Assembly (NCBI GenBank): GCA_964473255.1
Contig: CAYYOT010000074.1
Span: forward strand, 1-20,939
Direction of reading: 5' to 3'
From: Kuafuiihalomonas sp964473255
GTDB taxonomy: Bacteria > Myxococcota > Kuafuiibacteriia > Kuafuiibacteriales > Kuafuiibacteriaceae
Length of the DNA stretch: 20,939 nucleotides
Position numbers and translations under genes: made by a program. Each line of letters opens with the position of its first letter. The stretch's first letter is position 1. Below are positions 7,299-13,572 of this stretch, one piece after another. The notes under the pieces were generated by a model that was given only the letters and a program-made list of their open reading frames with translations, searched no databases and was not told where the DNA came from.

Positions 7299-8888
7299 TC
7301 ACATCGGCTCGATGTCGAAAAGCTCGAGTCCGGGGGCGTTCTCGAGCGCATAGTTGATGGCCCATTCCGTCTCGGTCAACAGCACCGGCTGCTCGTTACG
7401 GTCGTAGACGACGATGTAGCTGCTCGACCCCTTGAGCCAGTCGAGTCCCGCGGGCTCGCCGCCGATCCACCGCGCGAATCGGAAGTTCAAGCCCTCGAAG
7501 ACCGCGTTGACGTTGTACTCGTTCTTGAGGCGCTCACGGAGGACTTCGAACTGAAGGAGTCCGACGGCCCCGAGATACGGGTGTTGATGGTCGTTCAACG
7601 AGCGATGGAACACCTGGATGACACCTTCATGTCCCAGCTGCTCGAGGCCGGTGTCGAGCTGCTTGCGCTTCAGCGGGTCTTTGAGGCGAAGCCGACCGAA
7701 GTGCTCGGGCGCAAAGCGCGGGATCCCGGAGAACTTCAGCCGCCCGCCGCTGGCGACAGTGTCTCCAACCCGTAGCTTTCCACTGTCGTACAGACCGATG
7801 ATGTCACCGGGAAATGCCTCGTCGACCAGTTCGCGGTCCTGGCCCATGAACGTGTGCGGTCGCGCCATGCGAACGGCTTCCCCGGACCGCCCGATCGTAA
7901 CGTCGCTGCCCCGCTCGAATCGTCCGCTGACCACGCGCATGAAGGCAATGCGGTCCCGATGCTTCGGGTTCATGTTCGCCTGAATCTTGAATACGAATCC
8001 GGAGAATCGGTCCTCCTCCGGCGTGACCGCTTCTCCGGTCTCCGTGTTCCGGGGCAAGGGTCTCGATGCGCGATCGACCAGGAACTCGAGAAGCGTATCC
8101 ACCCCGAAGTTGGTCATCGCCGACCCCCAGAACACGGGGCTCAGCTCGCCGGACAAAAAGCGCTCGTGATCGTACGGCTCGCCGGCCTCGGCGAGCAGCT
8201 CCAGATCTTCTTCGACAGACTCGTACGTCGCCGTGCCGACGAAGTCTTCGGCCTCCGACCAGGGCATGCGCCGAGCCTCGATGAGTTTCGTCCCGTGCGC
8301 GTGCGCCTCGTACATGAGGAACTCTCGCGTTTCGATGTTCACGACACCCTTGAAGTGTCGCCCCATGCCGACCGGCCAGGTGATGGGAGAGACCGCGAGA
8401 TCCAAGGACGTGCTCACGTCGTCGACCAGCGCCAACGGGTCGAGGCCGTCACGGTCCAGCTTGTTCATGAAGGTGATCACGGGGATCTTGCGCAGACGGC
8501 AGACTTCGAAGAGCTTGCGCGTCCGCGGCTCGACGCCTTTGGCGTGGTCCATCAGCATCACGGCAGAATCGACCGCCGCCAGCGTCCGATACGTGTCTTC
8601 CGAGAAGTCCGCGTGCCCCGGCGTATCCAGAAGGTTGAGCATGCGCCCCAGATGCTCGAACTGGAGGACGGAGGAGCTCACGGAGATACCGCGCTCCTTT
8701 TCCATGGCCATCCAGTCGGAGAGGGCATGACGGCTGGACTTCTTGGCTTTCACCGAGCCCGCGAGGTGGATCGCGTGGGCGTAGAGAAGGAGCTTCTCGG
8801 TCAGCGTCGTCTTCCCCGAATCGGGATGGGAGATGATCGCGAACGTCCGGCGCCGGGCGGCTTCCGCCGTCAGGTCGTGCTCGGCCAT
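7299..8888 (-). CDS. prfC: peptide chain release factor 3
   Basis: Predicted 529-residue translational GTPase that removes RF1/RF2 from the ribosome after termination; 529 is also the length of E. coli RF3. G1 (P-loop) is ISHPDSGKTT (residues 19-28), with Ser where most RF3s have Ala. The switch I region contains SDWMAMEKERGISVSSSV, G3 is LLDTPGHADFSEDTYRTL (87-104), and G4 is MNKLD (141-145), followed by the RF3-specific RDGLDP. Domains 2 and 3 follow, with the RF3-type C-terminal FxGLNFRFARWI segment. The ATG at 8888 lacks a clear Shine-Dalgarno. It is the head of a minus-strand unit unless the small ORF at 8944-9045 is cotranscribed with it. Confidence 0.95.
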   Translation of the reverse strand: MAEHDLTAEAARRRTFAIISHPDSGKTTLTEKLLLYAHAIHLAGSVKAKKSSRHALSDWMAMEKERGISVSSSVLQFEHLGRMLNLLDTPGHADFSEDTYRTLAAVDSAVMLMDHAKGVEPRTRKLFEVCRLRKIPVITFMNKLDRDGLDPLALVDDVSTSLDLAVSPITWPVGMGRHFKGVVNIETREFLMYEAHAHGTKLIEARRMPWSEAEDFVGTATYESVEEDLELLAEAGEPYDHERFLSGELSPVFWGSAMTNFGVDTLLEFLVDRASRPLPRNTETGEAVTPEEDRFSGFVFKIQANMNPKHRDRIAFMRVVSGRFERGSDVTIGRSGEAVRMARPHTFMGQDRELVDEAFPGDIIGLYDSGKLRVGDTVASGGRLKFSGIPRFAPEHFGRLRLKDPLKRKQLDTGLEQLGHEGVIQVFHRSLNDHQHPYLGAVGLLQFEVLRERLKNEYNVNAVFEGLNFRFARWIGGEPAGLDWLKGSSSYIVVYDRNEQPVLLTETEWAINYALENAPGLELFDIEPM

Positions 8889-8943
8889 CGCCGCCGCATA
8901 GACGAGGGGGCTCCGTCAGAACACCGCAAAACGGTGCCGGCGT

Positions 8944-9045
8944 TCAGAAGGCGATCACCGCCGTCAGCAGAAGCAGCAGAGGAAGCCCGAATGCGACGGC
9001 CGTGAGAAGCTCGGCCGAGCTCAGGAGAGGGCGCAACCGCATCAT
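8944..9045 (-). CDS. small single-span membrane peptide (33 aa)
   Basis: ORF of 33 codons, starting at ATG 9045 or the adjacent ATG at 9042 and ending in TGA at 8944. On the minus strand AGGAG lies 5 nt before the first ATG and 8 nt before the second, the cleanest Shine-Dalgarno in the window. The product begins MMRLRPLLSSAELL and continues with a strongly hydrophobic stretch (AVAFGLPLLLLLTAVIAF) long enough to cross the membrane once, with positive charge at the N-terminus, predicting an N-in orientation. About 27 of 33 third positions are G/C, as in neighbouring genes. It lies 55 bp upstream of prfC on the same strand. I recognise no family. It could be a chance ORF, but the ribosome site plus the single-span composition make it credible. 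Confidence 0.5.
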   Translation of the reverse strand: MMRLRPLLSSAELLTAVAFGLPLLLLLTAVIAF

Positions 9046-9084
9046 GATGACTCCTGGCTTTCAACCTCCGTGCCGACCGGAATT

Positions 9085-9131
9085 CGAGTCCCTGACTCGA
9101 CGGTCGAGGGGCCTCATCGGACAGAACTGTC
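9085..9131. promoter_or_regulatory. cluster of short dyads upstream of fumC
   Basis: Three inverted repeats lie within 47 bp: CGAGTC-CCT-GACTCG (9085-9099), CTCGAC-G-GTCGAG (9096-9108, sharing four bases with the first) and GACAG-AA-CTGTC (9120-9131). They sit between the small minus-strand ORF and fumC, about 95-140 bp from the fumC ATG. They could be operator half-sites for a dimeric regulator. The first could also form a small hairpin, mutually exclusive with pairing in the second. No known regulator site is recognised, and GC-rich DNA produces short dyads by chance. Confidence 0.3.
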
Positions 9132-9224
9132 AGGGCTGGTCGGGATAGGCCCAGTGAGCATGCCCGGTTTTTCGAGATGCCGTGATCAGTGATCGGCGAG
9201 GTCGGTCGTGATAGCGGGCACTTG

Positions 9225-10625
9225 ATGCCCGGAAAGACCCGCACCGAAACCGACAGCTTTGGACCGATCGAAGTGCCGGCCGACCGCTATTGGGGGGCTC
9301 AGACCCAGCGGTCGCTTCAGAACTTCGAGATCGGCGACCAGCGATTCCCGCGCGTGTTCATCCGCGCCTACGGGCTCGTCAAGCAGGCCGCGGCCGAGGT
9401 GAACACCGAGCAGGGTGGGATCTCCGAGGACGTCGGTGGGCTGATTCAGCGGGCCGCACAGGAAGTGATCGATGGCGAGCTCGACGACAACTTTCCCCTC
9501 GTCGTCTGGCAAACGGGAAGCGGCACCCAGACGAACATGAACTTCAACGAGGTGATCGCGAATCGGGCCAACGAGTTCGAAGGTCGGGCCTTGGGCAGCA
9601 AGGACGGCGTCCATCCCAATGACCACGTGAACCGCTCCCAGTCGACCAACGACAGCTTTCCTACCGCAATGCACGTTGCGACGGCCTTGGCCGTGACCGA
9701 GCAGCTCCTGCCCGAGATGAAGCGTCTGCAGGAGGTTTTCCAGGAAAAGACTCAGACGTATGGCGATCTCATCAAGATCGGTCGCACTCATCTTCAGGAT
9801 GCAACGCCGCTTTCGCTCGGACAGGAGATCTCGGGTTGGGCCGCGCAGCTGGGCCACGCCCGGGCGGCGGTCGAGGCCTCGATGGTCCCCGTCTACGAGC
9901 TTGCGATCGGAGGAACGGCGGTGGGCACGGGACTCAACACGACTGAAGGCTACGACGATCGAATGGCCGCTGCTCTGGCCGCTCGCACCGGGCTCCCGTT
10001 CGTCAGTGCGGCGAACAAGTTCGCGGCCTTGGCCGCCCACGATGCCATGGTGGGTCTATCCGGTGCGCTCAAGCAGTGCGCCGCCGCCGTCATGAAGATC
10101 GCGAACGACGTGCGATGGCTGGCCAGCGGTCCCCGCTGCGGCCTCGGTGAGCTCAAGATTCCGGAGAACGAGCCCGGCTCGTCGATCATGCCGGGCAAGG
10201 TCAATCCCACTCAAGCCGAAGCTCTGACCATGGTGTGCTGTCGGGTCATCGGCAACGACGTGACGGTGGGGGTCGCCGGTTCACAGGGGAACTTCGAGCT
10301 GAACGTCTACAAGCCCGTCATCGCCCATACGGTACTCGAATCGGTGCGCCTTTTAGGCGATGCCCTGAGGTCGTTCCGGATTCACTGCGCGGCGGGCATC
10401 GAGCCGAACGCGGCTCGCATCGACGATCTTCTTCACCGCTCGCTCATGCTGGTTACCGCTCTGAATCCGCACATCGGCTACGACAAGGCGGCGACCGCGG
10501 CCAAGAAGGCCTACAAAGACGGAACGAGTCTGAAGGAGGCGATCGTATCCTTGGGCTACCTCTCCGCGGAGGACTTCGATCGGTTGGTTCGACCCGAGGC
10601 CATGATCGGCCCGAAAGTCCGGTGA
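9225..10625 (+). CDS. fumC: class II fumarate hydratase
   Basis: Predicted 466-residue cytoplasmic enzyme interconverting fumarate and L-malate in the TCA cycle; E. coli FumC is 467 residues. Start choice: the ATG at 9225 gives MPGKTRTETDSFGPIEVPAD, which aligns with the normal FumC N-terminus, whereas the upstream GTG at 9189 would add 12 residues unlike the family. Visible motifs: GSGTQTNMNFNEV (98-110), substrate-binding HPNDHVNRSQSTND (130-143), catalytic His189 in GRTHLQDATPLSLGQE, and the superfamily signature GSSIMPGKVNP (about 318-328) with the catalytic serine loop. The oxygen-stable, iron-independent class II type is clear. The stop overlaps the GTG start of the following methyltransferase gene (GTGA). 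Confidence 0.96.
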   Translation: MPGKTRTETDSFGPIEVPADRYWGAQTQRSLQNFEIGDQRFPRVFIRAYGLVKQAAAEVNTEQGGISEDVGGLIQRAAQEVIDGELDDNFPLVVWQTGSGTQTNMNFNEVIANRANEFEGRALGSKDGVHPNDHVNRSQSTNDSFPTAMHVATALAVTEQLLPEMKRLQEVFQEKTQTYGDLIKIGRTHLQDATPLSLGQEISGWAAQLGHARAAVEASMVPVYELAIGGTAVGTGLNTTEGYDDRMAAALAARTGLPFVSAANKFAALAAHDAMVGLSGALKQCAAAVMKIANDVRWLASGPRCGLGELKIPENEPGSSIMPGKVNPTQAEALTMVCCRVIGNDVTVGVAGSQGNFELNVYKPVIAHTVLESVRLLGDALRSFRIHCAAGIEPNAARIDDLLHRSLMLVTALNPHIGYDKAATAAKKAYKDGTSLKEAIVSLGYLSAEDFDRLVRPEAMIGPKVR

Positions 10626-11299
10626 CCGACTCCGCGGACCTCCCTGAACCCTCCGAAGTGTCGGCCGTCGTCCTGCCCGGTGGAGAGATCCGCCTTCGGC
10701 GTCCTCTTCGTCTCGAGGCTCTCCTGGACGACCTGGTCGACGGTCCACCCGACCCCGATGACAAAGGCTTGTACTGGGCCGACCTATGGCCTTCGGCCGT
10801 GGCGTTGGCTGCTGCCATCGACGATGGCCTCGTCGACGTCTCACGAGGGTGTTGGGTCGAACTCGGGTGTGGACTGGGGCTGGTGTCGCTCGCCGCTCGC
10901 CGGCGAGGCGCCGACGTCGTGGCCACCGATTGGGTCGAAGACGCCTTGGCGTACACGCGGTCGAGCGCGGAGCTCAATGGTCTCGAACTTCGGACCGTGC
11001 CTCTCGACTGGCGCAATCCGCCGCTTGCGCTTCGACCGGATGGCGTCCTCGCCGCCGATGTCTTGTACGAAGGTCGCAATGCGCCCTGGCTGATCGAGCT
11101 CCTCGGTCGCTGGGCTCATCCGGGCTTTTCGGTCTGGCTGAGTGACCCCGGCCGCGACCCCGTCCCGCCGTTTCTCGAGGCGCTGCCCAACTTCTCGGTC
11201 CAGCGGTTCCAGCGCACTGTGGACGCGGCGCCCCGCGGACCGAACCCGATCGACATCTACCGACTGACGGCCAGTGACTCGAGCCAAGCCAATCGCTGA
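10622..11299 (+). CDS. SAM-dependent methyltransferase (METTL21/NNMT-like fold)
   Basis: Predicted 225-residue class I methyltransferase. The block YWADLWPSAVALA (51-63) is characteristic of the Methyltransf_16 group, which includes protein-lysine methyltransferases such as the ETF-beta enzyme. Motif I is VELGCGLGLVSLAA (79-92), motif II is around VVATDW (99-104), and a late motif contains DGVLAADVLYE. The start is GTG at 10622, overlapping the fumC stop (GTGA), so translation is probably coupled to fumC. A protein substrate is plausible from family membership but not shown. The 3' end overlaps the end of the convergent minus-strand gene by 43 bp (11257-11299). Confidence 0.8.
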   Translation: MTDSADLPEPSEVSAVVLPGGEIRLRRPLRLEALLDDLVDGPPDPDDKGLYWADLWPSAVALAAAIDDGLVDVSRGCWVELGCGLGLVSLAARRRGADVVATDWVEDALAYTRSSAELNGLELRTVPLDWRNPPLALRPDGVLAADVLYEGRNAPWLIELLGRWAHPGFSVWLSDPGRDPVPPFLEALPNFSVQRFQRTVDAAPRGPNPIDIYRLTASDSSQANR

Positions 11300-12423
11300 C
11301 GCAGGACCATCTCCTGCTCGGGACTCAGGTCCGAGGTCATGGCGCTCTCCAGCCGGCTGACGGCGTCGAGCTCCGCTCGTGCGGCGTCGGCCCCATGGGC
11401 GGCGATGCGGGCCCAAAGGCGTAGACCCAGGTCCGGTCGGGCTCGGGCTACGCGAGCGGCCTGCTCCGCTTCTTCTTGAGCGGCGGCGAGGCGAAGGGTG
11501 CCCTGGACCTCGAGGCCGGAGACGAGGGCCTCGGCCGTCGCTGCCTCATCGGGCGCTTGGGTCACGAGGTCGAGGCCTCGCGATGCCGCCGTCCCGGCCA
11601 CGCGGCCGGCATCGGCTCCGATGCGGAGCCGCTCCGCGGACGAGCCTCTCGCCTGACCCGCGGCGACCGATGAGACGGCGAGGTCCACCGAGGCACCGAC
11701 CAGGGCCCACGGAGGGGCGCGTCGCTGGGGCGTCGTGTCCATCGGGTTGTCCGGGTTGTCCGGGTTGGTCGGGTTGGTCGGGTTGGTCGGGTTGTCCGGG
11801 TTGGTCGCGCCCGAGCGCTCGGGGCCACTGCTGCCGACTGCCGTGCCCAGGCTCGCGCCGGCGGTTTCGAGCTTCAAGCCCCAGCGCGCGCCCTGCTGAA
11901 CCGCCTCGGATGCGGGCTCGCCCTGGGCCGCCGCGACGCCGCCTGATGCTCCACCTCCGACCGCGGCCGCGCCCGAGCGCCGGAGCAGCTGGGCGGCACG
12001 TCCCGGATTCCCCGTCGGACGGCCCGCGATCCGATGAGCCATGGTAAGGCCCTCCACGATGTGGAAGTCGCCTCGGGTCGCCCCGTGAGCGATGCCACCG
12101 CCCGCGAGTCCGGCACCGCCGACCGCGGCCGCTTCGGTGAGGACCGCTTCCACGTCTCCAGTGAGGACGCCGAGCGTAACGTCCTGGACGAAGTCGAGGG
12201 CACCACCCAGGCGCGGACCGACGGCTGTGTCGGCCGCTCGAGTCCCCACGTGCTTGGCTACGTCCAAGCTAGCCCGGGCCGCACTCGCGACATCGCCAAG
12301 GACCGTGGCTGCGGCCGCGAAGGAGCCATCCACCGCCGACTTCGCGTGAGCCCGCGCGTCCTCGACCGGGACCGTGAGGTCGAGGAGCGCGTGCGTGAGC
12401 TGACGAAAGACGTCGACGATCAT
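11257..12423 (-). CDS. unknown Ala/Gly-rich protein with Asn-Pro repeat linker, next to T3SS genes
   Basis: Proposed 388-residue protein. The frame stays open upstream to about 13071, but that part runs antisense to the needle-like gene and reads as Arg/Asp-rich shadow, so I start at ATG 12423 (MIVDVFRQLT); an in-frame TTG eight codons upstream is an alternative. No Shine-Dalgarno is seen at either. Residues 1-200 are helical, Ala/Gly-rich and mildly hydrophobic, with glycine-zipper-like runs (AVGGAGLAGGGIAHGA near 100-115; GAAAVGGGASGGVAAA at 151-166). Residues 208-228 are seven Asn-Pro units, a probable flexible linker. Residues 300-388 are charged and helical, ending LESLAVSR. I do not recognise a family. 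Transcribed divergently from the T3SS operon, it could be a secreted substrate or translocator-like protein of that system; this is inference from position and composition only. Confidence 0.6.
   Translation of the reverse strand: MIVDVFRQLTHALLDLTVPVEDARAHAKSAVDGSFAAAATVLGDVASAARASLDVAKHVGTRAADTAVGPRLGGALDFVQDVTLGVLTGDVEAVLTEAAAVGGAGLAGGGIAHGATRGDFHIVEGLTMAHRIAGRPTGNPGRAAQLLRRSGAAAVGGGASGGVAAAQGEPASEAVQQGARWGLKLETAGASLGTAVGSSGPERSGATNPDNPTNPTNPTNPDNPDNPMDTTPQRRAPPWALVGASVDLAVSSVAAGQARGSSAERLRIGADAGRVAGTAASRGLDLVTQAPDEAATAEALVSGLEVQGTLRLAAAQEEAEQAARVARARPDLGLRLWARIAAHGADAARAELDAVSRLESAMTSDLSPEQEMVLRQRLAWLESLAVSR
11743..11805. repeat. 9-bp tandem repeat, 7 copies (Asn-Pro-Asp/Thr)
   Basis: Seven uninterrupted 9-bp units, CGGGTTGTC or CGGGTTGGT on the plus strand, in the order C,C,T,T,T,C,T by last base. 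On the minus strand they encode alternating Asn-Pro-Thr and Asn-Pro-Asp. The plus strand carries seven GGG tracts each separated by six bases, which satisfies a relaxed G-quadruplex pattern on the template strand of the gene. Confidence 0.9.
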
Positions 12424-12663
12424 TCGGTGCGCCGAATTCAAGATGCGCGCCAGGCGTCCGACGACTCGGACGACCGGCTCCGGCTCATCCAGGGGCGGAG
12501 CTGGGGTCCGGGTCGGCCGGCCGTCGTACGGGTCCGTCCGGTCGCACGCGGTCGACCGCGATCGAACGGAAGGATCGGGCTCCGTCGGGGCTGAGCAGGA
12601 CCCGCCGAAGGCCCGGGCCGCGAGAAGATGGTGGCACGCTGGCTGCAGTGTTCGTCGGCGACC
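12424..12663. other. divergent intergenic region with promoters for the T3SS-linked genes
   Basis: About 240 bp separate the divergent starts at 12423 (minus) and 12664 (plus). It should hold promoters for both, but no convincing -35/-10 pair is visible. A perfect 7-bp inverted repeat with a 4-base loop (CGTCCGA-CGAC-TCGGACG) lies at 12455-12472, 32 bp upstream of the minus-strand ATG. An alternative in-frame start for the plus gene, ATG at 12628, lies in this region behind a purine stretch (GAGAAG). Confidence 0.5.
12455..12472. promoter_or_regulatory. perfect 7-bp inverted repeat, candidate operator or leader hairpin
   Basis: CGTCCGA and TCGGACG flank a 4-base centre CGAC. Position 32-49 bp upstream of the minus-strand ATG would suit an operator or a 5' leader hairpin. 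If that gene starts further upstream, the repeat would be coding. No regulator is identified. Confidence 0.35.
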
Positions 12664-13572
12664 ATGACAACGACCGCTCCCATTCAGCCGCTCAAGCCCG
12701 AGCCCATCGAGCTCCGGCCTTTCCGGCCGTCCGAGGCCTTCGACGCCGACTCGATCCAGTCGGCAGAACCGAATCTGTTCAACGGCGTCGTCTCGATCCC
12801 GATCGTCAAGCTCACTCCACTTACCGCACGTCAGGCCGTCCAATCCCTCGAGATTGCGTCCACGCTCGACCTCTCGAAGGCCGACGATCGAAGCCAGCTC
12901 TTGCAGGCACTGCACAGCATCCAGCAGCTCGCATCGGAGGCCCTCCATGCGCTCGGCGCCGAGACCGTTGACGCGCTGTTTCGGCGCCTGGCCGCGCTCT
13001 TCGAAACGCTGCCGCCGGTGGCCTGGGCGGTCGACCTCGCGGCCGCCGCGGTGGCCACACTGGGAGTCCACCTGGACTGGAGGAACGGTGGCGCTCAGAC
13101 ACTGGAGGCTCTCGCGCCTTCGACGCTGAACGACTTCATCGAGCTCGCGCGCTTCGTCGATTCGGAGAGTCCGTCCTACGCAGCGCGGCGCGAGGCCGCC
13201 ACCGGAGCGACCAAATCAGCCTTGCCCAGCCTCGTTGGCGAAGAAGCGGAGGCTGGAGGGCTGTCCTTGGGCCAGGCCATCGACATGTTGATTCGGCAGA
13301 CGCGCAAGATCGCCGGCAGCGATCTCGACGGAGCGGCCGCGGCCTCCGAGCCCTCGGCCGTGCGCGATTTGGTCATGGCGACCGTGCGCTACGCCGAGAG
13401 TCGCAAGCAGGCGGCTCTCGACCGATTGGCGAACGGCGACGACCTGAGCCAGGCCGCGATCTTGGAGCTGCAGGAAGAGCTTCAGACCGTCAATCAGATC
13501 ATCTCGGCCATGAGTCAGATCCTGAACAAGGAAGGCGACATTGCGGAGCAGATCATCCGCAACATTGGTTGA
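12664..13572 (+). CDS. candidate T3SS needle/rod-like protein with long N-terminal extension
   Basis: 302-residue product from ATG 12664 (ATG 12628 would add 12 residues). The N-terminus is Pro/Thr-rich and likely disordered (1-25), as in T3SS-exported proteins; there is no Sec signal. Residues 50-115 are helical, 117-137 form a hydrophobic helix (PPVAWAVDLAAAAVATLG), and 195-302 are helical. The last ~53 residues resemble the T3SS needle subunit family as I remember MxiH/PrgI: ALDRLANGDD against ALDKLAKNP, then a LQEELQTVNQI helix, and a terminal GDIAEQIIRNIG against KDVDAAIIQNFR. Needle subunits are normally ~80 residues, so a fused 250-residue front part would be unusual. A translocator or tip protein is an alternative because of the hydrophobic helix. 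It heads a five-gene overlapping chain ending in sctV. The CDS is secure; the role is tentative. Confidence 0.7.
   Translation: MTTTAPIQPLKPEPIELRPFRPSEAFDADSIQSAEPNLFNGVVSIPIVKLTPLTARQAVQSLEIASTLDLSKADDRSQLLQALHSIQQLASEALHALGAETVDALFRRLAALFETLPPVAWAVDLAAAAVATLGVHLDWRNGGAQTLEALAPSTLNDFIELARFVDSESPSYAARREAATGATKSALPSLVGEEAEAGGLSLGQAIDMLIRQTRKIAGSDLDGAAAASEPSAVRDLVMATVRYAESRKQAALDRLANGDDLSQAAILELQEELQTVNQIISAMSQILNKEGDIAEQIIRNIG

Larger units (their letters stand above)
8889..9224. other. divergent intergenic region between prfC and fumC
   Basis: This 336-bp region holds the divergent promoters that prfC (minus) and fumC (plus) must use, although no convincing -35/-10 pair stands out. It contains a 33-codon minus-strand ORF (8944-9045), a short hairpin-forming sequence CACCG-CAAAA-CGGTG at 8922-8936 between that ORF and prfC, and a cluster of dyads at 9085-9131. 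A fumC-frame GTG at 9189 follows an in-frame stop at 9183, but the fumarase family start fits the ATG at 9225 better. Confidence 0.6.

Noticed and set aside
8922..8936. CACCG-CAAAA-CGGTG as a terminator
   Set aside because: The stem is only 5 bp with no following T-run on either strand, so a terminator call is not supported.
7854..9005. 383-codon plus-strand ORF
   Set aside because: It is antisense to prfC, whose GTPase motifs are all intact.
9189..9224. GTG start for fumC at 9189
   Set aside because: It adds 12 residues not expected in the family; ATG 9225 matches the FumC N-terminus.
12424..13071. Upstream extension of the minus-strand Asn-Pro protein to 604 residues
   Set aside because: This part lies antisense to the needle-like gene and translates to low-quality Arg/Asp/Gly-rich sequence typical of shadow frames.
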